Source: an uncultured Allobaculum sp. (GTDB taxonomy: Bacteria; Bacillota_I; Bacilli_A; Erysipelotrichales; Erysipelotrichaceae). Taken from it: DNA of 9,758 bases. A model generated the notes under the pieces. It worked only from the letters and a program-made list of their open reading frames with translations, was not told the origin of the DNA and did no database searches. This document shows, one piece after another, positions 1-6,487 of this stretch (position 1 is the stretch's first letter; every line of letters starts with the position of its first letter). The stretch spans positions 1 through 9,758 of the forward strand of contig CAJTLE010000111.1 of the NCBI GenBank assembly GCA_910577085.1. The letters are read 5' to 3'. The position numbers and the translations under genes are program-made.

Positions 1-21
1 ATGTAATTAATCACCTTCTGG

Positions 22-60
22 TTCCTCCAATTCTGAGATAAATTATCAGAATTGGAGGAA
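22..60. repeat. 15-bp perfect inverted repeat (hairpin)
   Basis: TTCCTCCAATTCTGA at 22-36 is the exact reverse complement of 46-60, with a 9-base loop. Neither side is followed by a T run, so it is not a standard terminator. The right arm contains GGAGG and the left arm CCTCC, so on a plus-strand transcript the hairpin would mask a Shine-Dalgarno-like sequence. The only reading frame behind it (GTG at 69) is 16 codons long and not convincing. Confidence 0.75.
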
Positions 61-69
61 TAAAAATAG

Positions 70-112
70 TGGCAACTTTTCAACCGATATTCGGAAGAAA
101 TTGGCCACTTTT
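70..112. repeat. Paired TGGC(A/C)ACTTTT repeats, possible IS21-type end
   Basis: TGGCAACTTTT (70-80) and TGGCCACTTTT (102-112) are direct repeats 32 bases apart. Repeats of this look, on the TGGCAACTTTT pattern, occur at the ends of some IS21-family elements, which carry several copies per end; this is from memory of the family. No transposase is in the window, so this would be the tip of an element lying to the left, or a remnant. The pairing could also be chance. Confidence 0.3.
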
Positions 113-245
113 AAGTTAACAAATACATCAGGCAAGAAGAGCGGTTCTGAAATAAGAATAAGTTTTTGAAGGGGAGCCTTAGACCTGTTTCTTTTGAAAA
201 GACAGAGGGATCCTGCTTCTCTTATCCTTCAAATAATCTAGTTTC
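113..245. other. Gene-free stretch without recognised function
   Basis: No convincing reading frame with a ribosome binding site. The only structure seen is a 7-bp inverted pair, TTGAAGG against CCTTCAA, with a long loop. It separates the possible IS end from the TCCATAT array. Confidence 0.5.
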
Positions 246-324
246 CCTAATCCTCCATATACTCTCCATATAATCCTAATCCTCCATATACTCTCCATAT
301 AATTCCATATGCTCTCCATATAAT
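246..324. repeat. Tandem repeat array, 29-bp unit, 2.7 copies
   Basis: Two exact 29-base copies (246-274, 275-303) and a third of 21 bases (304-324) with one change. The unit starts CCTAATCCTCC and ends CTCTCCATATAAT. Inside each unit TCCATAT occurs twice, about one helical turn apart, giving six copies in 79 bases. The last copy runs into its own reverse complement, so TCCATAT-A-ATATGGA forms an inverted repeat ending at about 331. Every unit ends in TATAAT, a perfect -10 hexamer, but no -35 is visible at the right distance. It could be a protein-binding array or slippage-generated sequence. Confidence 0.85.
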
Positions 325-330
325 ATGGAA

Positions 331-528
331 AGGAAATTGAGGAAAGCGCAATGGAAATTCAGTTTCCAGACTGTATGAGAGTTAAACGGCCTGGTTTCGT
401 GCAGCGCGCATCGGAAACTGCGGCTGCGGATCCGGGAAAATTGAATAGTGGACTAAATATTGAACTGAACAGAGAACATGGAAAAAGGCGTCAGACCGAT
501 TATTGGTCTGGCGCCTTTGGCTGTTTTT
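331..528 (+). ncRNA. Possible small RNA ending at the 484-518 hairpin
   Basis: Speculative. TATAAT at 319-324 could start a plus-strand transcript near 331 that would end at the hairpin about 190 bases on. Inside lie CAGTTTCC (360-367) and its exact complement GGAAACTG (413-420), and an alternative pairing GGAAA (353-357) with TTTCC (363-367) that excludes the first. The 69-codon reading frame from 351 runs through the terminator and resembles no known protein, so an untranslated RNA is likelier than a peptide. There may be no gene here. Confidence 0.2.
482..528. terminator. Bidirectional rho-independent terminator
   Basis: AAAGGCGTCAGACC (484-497) pairs with GGTCTGGCGCCTTT (505-518), 14 bp with one G-T pair and a 7-base loop. 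On the minus strand the stem is followed directly by T5, so it closes the GH1 transcript that ends at 656. On the plus strand the T5 lies six bases past the stem, a weaker terminator. Confidence 0.85.
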
Positions 529-655
529 GCATTTATGAAGTTTGGATCTGGACCTGGTGAATTCTGGAATTGAAGTCCGATGCCGGGCCTTTATTCATTT
601 TGAATTTCTCGATTTAGCGATCCGTTGATCTAATGATCTATAAATCCTGAATGTA

Positions 656-2089
656 TTAGTCGAGTTCTTCGCCGTTTGAAGCAATGACATTCTTGAACCA
701 GTCGAAGGAGTCTTTCTTATAGCGCTCGAGAGTTCCGGATCCATCATTGTTGCGGTCTACGTAAACGAAGCCGTAACGTTTTTTCATTTCGCCGGTACCA
801 AAGGATACGCAGTCGATCCAGCCCCATGGGGTGTAGCCCATCAGATCAACACCGTCTTCTTCAACCGCAAGTTTCATCTGTTCGATGTGAGATTTGAGGT
901 AGTTGATGCGGTATGGATCATGGCAGGTCTTGTCGTCTTCAAGAACGTCGATGGCTCCAAAGCCGTTTTCAACAATAAACAGAGGTTTTTCGTAGCGTTC
1001 ATAGAAGGTGTTCAGGGCATAGCGCAGACCTTCTGGGTCAATGGTCCAGCCCCAGTCAGACTGTTTGAGGTATGGGTTTGGAACCGTGTTGGCCCCACCG
1101 CCATCCATGCCATCGCTCTGGACGTTGGCCTGGGAGTCAACGACGTTGGTCATGTAGTAGGAGAAGCCGATGTAGTCAACGGTTCCTTCTTTGAGAGCTT
1201 CGAGGTCTTCTTCAGTGATGTCGAGGTTGAAGCCTTTGCGTTCAAAGCTCTTGAGGGCATAGGCAGGATAGTGGCCGCGGCACTGAACGTCGCAGAAGAA
1301 CCAGCGGTCATGCATGCGCTGAACGGATAAGTTCATGTCGGCAGGACGGCAGGAAAGTGGATAGATTGGAACCATGGCGATCATGTTTCCAATTAAGAAA
1401 TCCGGGTTGATTTTGTGACCGAGTTTTACAGCTTTGGCACTGGCAACGAGTTCGTAATGGCCGCACTGGTACATGGCTTCTTCAGGGTTTGGATACTTCG
1501 AGAACATGGCACCAGAGTTTGTCCAGCCAAAGATGTCGTTGGTGTAGTTCATCTGGTTGTTGATCTCGTTGAAGGTCATCCAGTATTTCACTTTGTCTTT
1601 GTAGCGCTCGAAGCAGGCTTTGGCAAAGTTTAAGAAGAAGTCAATGGTCTTGCGGTTCATGAAGCCGCCGTATTCACGGGCCAGGTGAACAGGCATTTCG
1701 AAGTGGGACAGCGTGATGACAGGTTCGATGCCGTATTTATGCAGTTCGTCAAACAGGTCATCGTAGAACTGTAAGCCTTCTTCGTTTGGTTCGGTTTCAT
1801 CTCCATTTGGGAAAATGCGGCTCCAGGCGATGGAAGTGCGGAAGCATTTGAAACCGAGTTCGGCCATCAGTTTCACGTCTTCTTTGTAGCGGTGATAGAA
1901 GTCGATACCGATGTGGTTTGGATAGTATTTATCCGGTTCGATGGTTTCAGTGATTTCACGAGGTACACCATGGGCACCAGCGGTCATCACGTCGGCTACG
2001 GAATAGCCTTTGGAGGTGTCGAGTACACCGCCTTCAAACTGGTGAGCTGCCAGGGCGCCGCCCCATAAGAAATCTTCAGGTAAACTCAT
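656..2089 (-). CDS. GH1 glycosidase, probable 6-phospho-beta-glucosidase
   Basis: A complete 477-residue family GH1 enzyme, the usual length, a cytoplasmic (beta/alpha)8 barrel with no signal peptide. It begins with the N-terminal signature around DFLWGGALAAHQFEGG. The general acid/base is Glu175 in TFNEIN and the nucleophile is Glu374 in IVENG, so it should be active. Near the C-terminus, VSFGTGEMKKRYGF with Ser429, Lys437 and Tyr439 replaces the Glu-Trp found in plain beta-glucosidases; this is the loop that binds the 6-phosphate in phospho-glycosidases. The Ser-to-Lys spacing is one residue longer than in LacG, so the serine is less certain. It starts at ATG 2089 behind GAGGAG and ends in TAA. 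It follows a second GH1 gene after 239 bases that seem to hold its own promoter. Substrate (glucoside or galactoside) cannot be read from sequence. Confidence 0.92.
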   Translation of the reverse strand: MSLPEDFLWGGALAAHQFEGGVLDTSKGYSVADVMTAGAHGVPREITETIEPDKYYPNHIGIDFYHRYKEDVKLMAELGFKCFRTSIAWSRIFPNGDETEPNEEGLQFYDDLFDELHKYGIEPVITLSHFEMPVHLAREYGGFMNRKTIDFFLNFAKACFERYKDKVKYWMTFNEINNQMNYTNDIFGWTNSGAMFSKYPNPEEAMYQCGHYELVASAKAVKLGHKINPDFLIGNMIAMVPIYPLSCRPADMNLSVQRMHDRWFFCDVQCRGHYPAYALKSFERKGFNLDITEEDLEALKEGTVDYIGFSYYMTNVVDSQANVQSDGMDGGGANTVPNPYLKQSDWGWTIDPEGLRYALNTFYERYEKPLFIVENGFGAIDVLEDDKTCHDPYRINYLKSHIEQMKLAVEEDGVDLMGYTPWGWIDCVSFGTGEMKKRYGFVYVDRNNDGSGTLERYKKDSFDWFKNVIASNGEELD

Positions 2090-2141
2090 AATTTTTCTCC
2101 TCTTAATCTCGTCTCATTAAATCTCTCTCGTTGATGACTGA

Positions 2142-2209
2142 TGAATATGGATCAGGCAAGTCAAAAATACAGGGGAAAAGCTCGTTTAAATACAGGGAAA
2201 AGCTTATTT
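2142..2209 (-). promoter_or_regulatory. Promoter region of first GH1 gene with tandem 22-23 bp repeats
   Basis: Two adjacent near-identical direct repeats occupy 2165-2187 and 2188-2209; each reads AAATACAGGG, then GAAAAGCT or AAAAGCT, on the plus strand. The period is two helical turns. On the minus strand the proximal copy ends 17 bases before a TATTCA -10-like hexamer (2142-2147), so it covers the -35 position. A TTGACT lies at 2159-2164 but is only 11 bases from TATTCA. The layout suggests a regulator bound as tandem half-sites. The repeat differs from the box at the reductase and MFS promoters. Confidence 0.5.
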
Positions 2210-2328
2210 GATCGATTGGCAGACGGCGATGGTGTGGATTCTGCTTTGGTAAGTCAAGGACTGAGGGAATCAATGCTTTGGCAGATCCGGGAATGAGTCG
2301 GTCTGGCGATCGTCACTGTCAGTGCGGA
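2210..2328. other. Spacer between the two GH1 genes
   Basis: No terminator with a T run is visible after the stop of the upstream GH1 gene; only a short inverted repeat CACTG-T-CAGTG lies at 2314-2324. Readthrough from one GH1 gene into the next is therefore possible in addition to the internal promoter. Confidence 0.4.
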
Positions 2329-3783
2329 TTAGTCGTAGACTTCTTCTGGTTTCAGATCGGAGAGGTCTTCGCCATTGCTTGCAATGACACGTTTGTACCA
2401 GTAGAAGGAATCCTTTTTAAAGCGGTCGAGGGTTTTCAGGTCGAATTCGTCGCGGTCTACATAGATGAAGCCGTAGCGTTTCACCATACCTTCGTGAGTA
2501 GAGATCAGGTCGACAGCACTCCATGGGCAGTAGCCTAAGAATTCAGTACCATCGGTGATGCTCTTCTGGATCTCGGCAAGGTGATCCTGATAGTACTTGA
2601 TGCGGTATTCGTCATGAATGCGGCCATCTTCGGTAAGTGTATCGTAAGCGCCCAGTCCATTTTCAGTGACTAATAAGGGCAGATGATAGCGGGAATACAT
2701 TTCACGGGTTGTTGCACGGAAGCCAACGGGATCAATTTCCCAGCCAAACTGCGTTTTTGGCAGGTTCGGGTTGTGGATCTGGCGGAAGACGCCAGGAATC
2801 TCGCGGCCAGACTGCTGGTCGCCTAAGGTTGCAGCAGCGGTTTCAGTCAGGGCATCGAAATCAGCGGCTTCAACAGTTGCGGTGTTGTAATAGTTAAAGC
2901 CAATGAAGTCTGGGTGAGCATTTTTCATGGTTTCTTCATCGCCAGGAGCGAAGGTTGGAGTTGCGTCATGATCTTTGAGGTAGCTCCAGACAATCGCATT
3001 GTAGATTCCGTAGACGGCCATATCGAGATAGAGCCAGTTGCGGATGGCGTTGAAGTTCTGAGCTGCCAGGATGTCTTCTGGTTTGCATGTCGCCGGGTAG
3101 ACCAGAGAGATGTTTGGAGCCGGTCCGATTTTTGCTTCAGGAAGCATTTCATGGCATAAGCACATGGCTTTGGCCTGAGCAACGAGCATATGGTGGTTTT
3201 GCTGGTAGATTTCTTTTAAGACATTGGTGCAGCCTTCTGGTAAATGGAGAGTTCCGATCACTGGTCCGGACAGAGTGAGCACGTTCTGTTCGTTGATGGT
3301 TAACCAGTATTTGACACGGTCGCCAAAGTTTTCAAACAGGATGGCGGCAAAGTCAACAAACCATTTTACGGATTCCGGGTTGCCCCAGCTGCCGCGTTCG
3401 TCTAGAGCAGCAGGCATATCAAAGTGGAACATGGTGACCAGAGGCTCGATTCCATATTTCAGGCATTCGTTGATGACGTTGTTGTAGTAGTCAATGCCTT
3501 TCTGGTTGATTTCGCCGGTGCCATTGGGAAGAATACGGCTCCAGGCGATGGAGAAACGGTAGGTTTTGAAGCCCATTTCTGCCATGAGTTTAATGTCTTC
3601 TTTGTAGCGATGATACTGATCGGCACAGACTTTCAGATCGGAAGTGCCGGCTGGAACTTTCTTGAAGTCCTGGCAGCTTGGGCCTTTACCGTCTTCCAGA
3701 CTGGCTCCTTCTACCTGATAGGCAGAGGTTGAAGCGCCCCATAAGAAGTCTTTGGGGAAAGGTTGGTTTTGTGGATGGTACAT
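2329..3783 (-). CDS. GH1 glycosidase, 6-phospho-beta-glycosidase type
   Basis: A complete 484-residue GH1 enzyme, cytoplasmic, with signature PKDFLWGASTSAYQVEGA near the start. The acid/base is Glu165 in TINEQN and the nucleophile Glu374 in VTENG. The phosphate-binding loop ISTHEGMVKRYGF has Ser428, Lys435 and Tyr437, the exact Ser-x6-Lys-x-Tyr spacing known from the phospho-beta-galactosidase LacG, so a 6-phospho substrate is well supported; glucoside versus galactoside is open. It is a distant paralogue of the GH1 gene downstream: the two share the fold and C-terminal IASNGE, but loops and mid regions differ, so different substrates are likely. It starts at ATG 3783 behind AAAGGAAG and ends in TAA. 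No PTS gene is in view to supply the phosphorylated sugar. Confidence 0.93.
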   Translation of the reverse strand: MYHPQNQPFPKDFLWGASTSAYQVEGASLEDGKGPSCQDFKKVPAGTSDLKVCADQYHRYKEDIKLMAEMGFKTYRFSIAWSRILPNGTGEINQKGIDYYNNVINECLKYGIEPLVTMFHFDMPAALDERGSWGNPESVKWFVDFAAILFENFGDRVKYWLTINEQNVLTLSGPVIGTLHLPEGCTNVLKEIYQQNHHMLVAQAKAMCLCHEMLPEAKIGPAPNISLVYPATCKPEDILAAQNFNAIRNWLYLDMAVYGIYNAIVWSYLKDHDATPTFAPGDEETMKNAHPDFIGFNYYNTATVEAADFDALTETAAATLGDQQSGREIPGVFRQIHNPNLPKTQFGWEIDPVGFRATTREMYSRYHLPLLVTENGLGAYDTLTEDGRIHDEYRIKYYQDHLAEIQKSITDGTEFLGYCPWSAVDLISTHEGMVKRYGFIYVDRDEFDLKTLDRFKKDSFYWYKRVIASNGEDLSDLKPEEVYD

Positions 3784-3814
3784 AACTGGCTTCCTTTCTT
3801 TGGTTACTTATCAT

Positions 3815-3850
3815 TAACCCTATTATAGAAAAACTCCGTTTTGACTGACT
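3815..3850 (-). promoter_or_regulatory. Candidate promoter of second GH1 gene
   Basis: On the minus strand a perfect TATAAT (3822-3827) lies about 40 bases before the start codon. The -35 area (about 3844-3850) reads AGTCAG or GTCAGT, a poor match, so help from an activator is possible. Confidence 0.45.
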
Positions 3851-3869
3851 AGACCCAAAGTGAAGTTTG

Positions 3870-3881
3870 GAAAACGTTTTC
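3870..3881. promoter_or_regulatory. Perfect palindrome GAAAACGTTTTC, cre-like or LacI-family site
   Basis: A 12-bp perfect palindrome about 50 bases upstream of the candidate -10 of the GH1 gene at 2329-3783. It resembles the catabolite-responsive element bound by CcpA (WTGNAANCGNWNNCW), with two mismatches, both at outer positions. Other LacI-family proteins bind similar CG-centred palindromes. Its position well upstream fits CcpA less well than a site over the promoter would. Confidence 0.45.
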
Positions 3882-3910
3882 GTTGTTTTTAAAAAAATGA
3901 CCTGCCCAAA

Positions 3911-3964
3911 CGAAATGCGATTTCGATAATTTGTAAAAGAATGCGAAATGAGGACTTTACAAAT
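3911..3964. repeat. Two adjacent inverted repeats upstream of the GH1 gene
   Basis: CGAAAT-GCG-ATTTCG (3911-3925) has perfect 6-base arms. Just beyond, ATTTGTAAA (3929-3937) and TTTACAAAT (3956-3964) are perfect 9-base arms 18 bases apart. No T run follows, so they do not look like the terminator of the regulator gene that ends at 4046. They may be operator sites for the GH1 genes. No other terminator is visible between the regulator and the GH1 gene. Confidence 0.45.
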
Positions 3965-4045
3965 GAAAATGAGCTCCCTTTTGCCAGAATTATGGGAATT
4001 GCCAAGAGACTGGGCAAAGATGAGCTCGAAAGGGGAAACAGAAGA

Positions 4046-5008
4046 TCAGGCCTTGGCAGAATTATCCAGGGAGGCGATGTATTCGCGCGGCGTGGTCTGA
4101 TAGTAGTCCTTGAATGCTTTATAGAAATTGGAAGGGCTGGTGTAGCCGGTCATCCCGGCAACTTCTTCGATGGAAAGACTCGTGGCGGCAAGAAGGCTTT
4201 TTGCGTTGGCCATGCGCTGGTCGAGAACGATCTGCGAAAACCCCTTGCCCAGTTCTCTTTTCAGGTATCCCGAGAGGTAATTAGGGTGGTAGGAAAAATG
4301 CATGGAGAGTTCTTTGAGTGTCACCGTGGCGCAGTTTGAGCGAATATAGGTTTCCAGCTACAGGCTCAGGGGAAGTTTGGCCAGTTGTTTGGCGCCGGTT
4401 TTTTCATACTGGCGCATGAGGTACAGAAAGAAGGTCAGAACCAGGGGTTTGAGAACTTGCTGGGTGTTTTCATCTTTGGCTGCGTATTCCATAATCATCA
4501 ATTCGACTAAAGGACGGATCATGGCGTCATCTTCAAAAGGAATATAGAGGGCTGTGTCGGATTTGGGGTTCTTTTCAACGCTGACAAAGAAGTCGAATAG
4601 TTTCGGGCTGCGGGCGACCAGGGAAAACATTTCTTTAAAGAAGGTGGAGCGGCGGATCATGATGGCGACGATGGTATTGTTCTGTTCCTTGTCGGCAACA
4701 ACGGCGTAGCCAGAATATGGCTGGGCCATATAACAGTCGTTCTGGTGGAGAGTAATGATCTGGTCATCGTTGATGCTCAGGGCTTTGAAGTCACCCTGAT
4801 AGGCAAAGTTGACAAAGAAATAGGAGTGACGGTGAAATTTCTGATGGATGCCGACGTCTTTGTGGACACTGATCATAATTTCTTCGTCTTCTTCCCCTGG
4901 CCAGGGGACTGTCATTTTTTCTTCATCATTTTGGCCGATGTCGTTGTGGTCCCAGGTGTGTTTGTAGTAGTTGATGTTGAGGATTTCAATGGCTTGCTCA
5001 ATGTTCAT
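4046..5008 (-). pseudogene. AraC-family regulator with one in-frame TAG stop
   Basis: Read through the stop this is a 320-residue AraC-family regulator of normal length. Residues 1-216 are the sensing half, with a cupin pattern around HQKFHRHSYFFVNFAYQGDF. Residues 218-320 are the DNA-binding half with both helix-turn-helix motifs (TLKELSMHFSYHPNYLSGYL, then LSIEEVAGMTGYTSPSNFYKAF). Codon 217 is TAG (4358-4360), exactly in frame. The next 11 codons (LETYIRSNCAT) lead without a gap into the HTH domain, and there is no other lesion. The second piece has no Shine-Dalgarno sequence of its own. It starts at ATG 5008 behind AAGGAG and ends in TGA. Divergent from the reductase, it is the likely owner of the 13-base boxes upstream of the reductase and MFS genes. 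It is either a recent nonsense mutant or a gene read by amber suppression. Confidence 0.85.
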
Positions 5009-5155
5009 AATTGCTCCTTATCGGGATGGATGGATGATCGTGGGGAGATAGGTGATGAGAAGTGGTTTCGGTCTGTAATTTCTGCAGTTTCTGGAATTTC
5101 TGTGGTGCTGGAAGTTGTTTTATGCCCAGTCTAGCAGAACTGAAAACAGGACTGC

Positions 5156-5219
5156 TTAAGATTTATGAGTCTATCTATTAAGATTTATGATTTTTGAATG
5201 GTTTGAAGGTGTGTATTCT
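5156..5219 (+). promoter_or_regulatory. Reductase promoter with two tandem 13-base boxes
   Basis: TTAAGATTTATGA occurs twice exactly (5156-5168 and 5178-5190), 22 bp apart. The second abuts a weak -35 (TTTTTG, 5191-5196), followed after 17 bases by -10 TATTCT (5214-5219). Direct half-sites two turns apart touching the -35 are typical of AraC-family activators. The site lies in the spacer between the divergent regulator and the reductase, so it could also act on the regulator. The same layout recurs before both MFS genes. Confidence 0.7.
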
Positions 5220-5299
5220 CAAATCATCACCAAGCCCGGAACAAACAGGGAAGTGAAAAGTCCTGATCAGAGGAATGGGACGGAAAGGAAAATAGAGAA

Positions 5300-6127
5300 A
5301 TGTACACAATGAATAACGGAGCAGAGCTGCCAAATCCTGGGTATGGAACCTGGAAAGCACATGATGACGATGCCTTTAATGGTCTGCGGGCTGCTTTGAA
5401 AGCTGGCTATACGCATATCGATACGGCGGCGTGCTATCGCAATGAGCCGGAAGTCGGCATTGTCCTGGCGGATGCGGATGTAGATCGTGATAAGCTTTTT
5501 ATCACCACGAAATGCTGGAACGACCATCGTGGACGGGAAGCGGTGAAAGAAGCACTGGAAGAATCGCTTAAAAAGCTGCAGTTAGACAGTGTGGATCTGT
5601 ACTTGCTGCACTGGCCGGCTAATCCTGCTCAGTATGAAAACTGGGAAGAAGTCAACCAGTCTTCCTGGCAGGGTATGATCGATCTGTATAAAGAAGGCAA
5701 AGCCAAAGCAATTGGTGTTTCCAACTTTACCCCAAAATACCTGGCATCTTTGATGAAGATGGAAGTGGCTCCAATGGTCAATCAGATCGAATTTCACCCA
5801 GGATGGACGCAGCCGAAAACTGTTGCTTACTGCAAAGCCAACAACATTGTTCTGGAAGCCTGGAGTCCGCTTGGTCATGGAGAGGTGCTCAATGATCCAC
5901 TGATTGTTTCCCTGGCGGAAAAATATGACAGAACCCCGGCGCAGATCTGCTTACGGTATGTCGATCAGAAAGGTCTGGTACCGCTGGTAAAATCTGTTCA
6001 TGAAGATCGAATTGTCTCCAATCTGGCTTTTAAGGATTTCATTCTGGCGGATGAAGATGTTGCAGCGATTGATGCTCTGCCAGTGACTGGCTGGTCGGGC
6101 CACAATCCTGATGATATTGATTTCTGA
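5300..6127 (+). CDS. Aldo/keto reductase (AKR5-like)
   Basis: A complete 275-residue NAD(P)H-dependent aldo/keto reductase, a soluble cytoplasmic (beta/alpha)8 barrel of the usual length. The catalytic tetrad is complete: Asp41 and Tyr46 (HIDTAACYRNE), Lys71 (TTKCW) and His104 (LLHWP). GVSNF (139-143) and NQIEFHP (161-167) are family signatures, and the KSVHEDRI stretch (231-238) is the cofactor 2'-phosphate region, pointing to NADPH. Such enzymes reduce aldehydes or ketones including keto-sugars and methylglyoxal; the substrate cannot be told. ATG 5300 lies behind AAAGGAA with rather long spacing; ATG 5309 is an alternative. It stands alone in its transcript, with its own promoter and a terminator at 6191. 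Its shared promoter layout with the MFS genes puts it in the same inferred regulon. Confidence 0.95.
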   Translation: MYTMNNGAELPNPGYGTWKAHDDDAFNGLRAALKAGYTHIDTAACYRNEPEVGIVLADADVDRDKLFITTKCWNDHRGREAVKEALEESLKKLQLDSVDLYLLHWPANPAQYENWEEVNQSSWQGMIDLYKEGKAKAIGVSNFTPKYLASLMKMEVAPMVNQIEFHPGWTQPKTVAYCKANNIVLEAWSPLGHGEVLNDPLIVSLAEKYDRTPAQICLRYVDQKGLVPLVKSVHEDRIVSNLAFKDFILADEDVAAIDALPVTGWSGHNPDDIDF

Positions 6128-6190
6128 TCGATGAGCGGGATTATTTCTGATGAAATTGCATGAACTGATGAATATTTTGAAGGAAGATAA

Positions 6191-6220
6191 GTCCGAAGTC
6201 TTAAGACTTTGGGCTTTTTT
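6191..6220 (+). terminator. Rho-independent terminator of the reductase gene
   Basis: GTCCGAAGTC pairs with GACTTTGGGC (10 bp including two G-T pairs) around loop TTAA and is followed directly by T6. It lies about 60 bases after the TGA stop. Confidence 0.9.
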
Positions 6221-6330
6221 GCATCCTGTTCTTTGTTATGGTCCGTTTCCTGAAGACTATTTTCTGGCCGGCTTTTTCTTCCTGCAGTCTTCCGTTTCTT
6301 ATTCCTGTACAGATTGAACTGTAAGATTCG
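6221..6330. other. Gene-free spacer before the first MFS gene
   Basis: Nothing coding is seen. GAAGACT (6252-6258) and AGTCTTC (6286-6292) form a 7-bp inverted repeat with a 27-base loop, and CCGTTTC occurs twice. The spacer then passes into the 20-bp tandem repeats. Confidence 0.4.
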
Positions 6331-6390
6331 TCTTGCATATTGGAGTTTCGTCTTGCATATTGGAGTTTCGTCTTGAGTATTGAGAGTTGA
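6331..6390. repeat. Three tandem 20-bp repeats upstream of first MFS gene
   Basis: TCTTGCATATTGGAGTTTCG is repeated exactly at 6331-6350 and 6351-6370, with a degenerate third copy at 6371-6390 starting TCTTGAGTATTG. The period is about two helical turns. The array sits just upstream of the distal half-site of the MFS promoter, in a position matched at the second MFS gene. Confidence 0.85.
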
Positions 6391-6395
6391 AAAAC

Positions 6396-6459
6396 TGAGA
6401 AATTACTACATGTCATATTAAGAAACATGATTATTTTTGCCAAAACAAAGTTATATTCT
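6396..6459 (+). promoter_or_regulatory. Promoter of first MFS gene with tandem regulator boxes
   Basis: Proximal box TTAAGAAACATGA (6418-6430) abuts -35 TTATTT (6431-6436); 17 bases on is -10 TATTCT (6454-6459), part of TATATTCT. A weaker half-site, TGAGAAATTACTA (6396-6408), lies 22 bp upstream of the proximal box. Transcription should start near 6466, giving a leader of about 20 bases. Confidence 0.65.
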
Positions 6460-6472
6460 TTGGTCAGCTCAA

Positions 6473-6479
6473 GAGGAGG
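6473..6479 (+). promoter_or_regulatory. Ribosome binding site fixing the start at 6488
   Basis: GAGGAGG, eight bases before ATG 6488. The frame stays open upstream to a TTG at 6437, but that codon has no ribosome binding site and lies upstream of the predicted transcription start. Confidence 0.85.
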
Positions 6480-6487
6480 ACAACAAG

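Noticed and set aside
246..324. CRISPR array
   Set aside because: The units are directly adjacent with no unique spacers and no cas genes are near.
351..560. 69-codon plus-strand reading frame
   Set aside because: It runs through the strong terminator hairpin at 484-518, has a poor ribosome binding site and looks like no protein family.
3941..4339. 132-codon plus-strand frame opposite the regulator
   Set aside because: It is antisense to the HTH domain of the AraC gene, which is clearly the real coding strand.
6201..6443. 80-codon minus-strand reading frame between reductase and first MFS gene
   Set aside because: It lies across the terminator and the 20-bp tandem repeats; composition is unlike a protein and no ribosome binding site is present.
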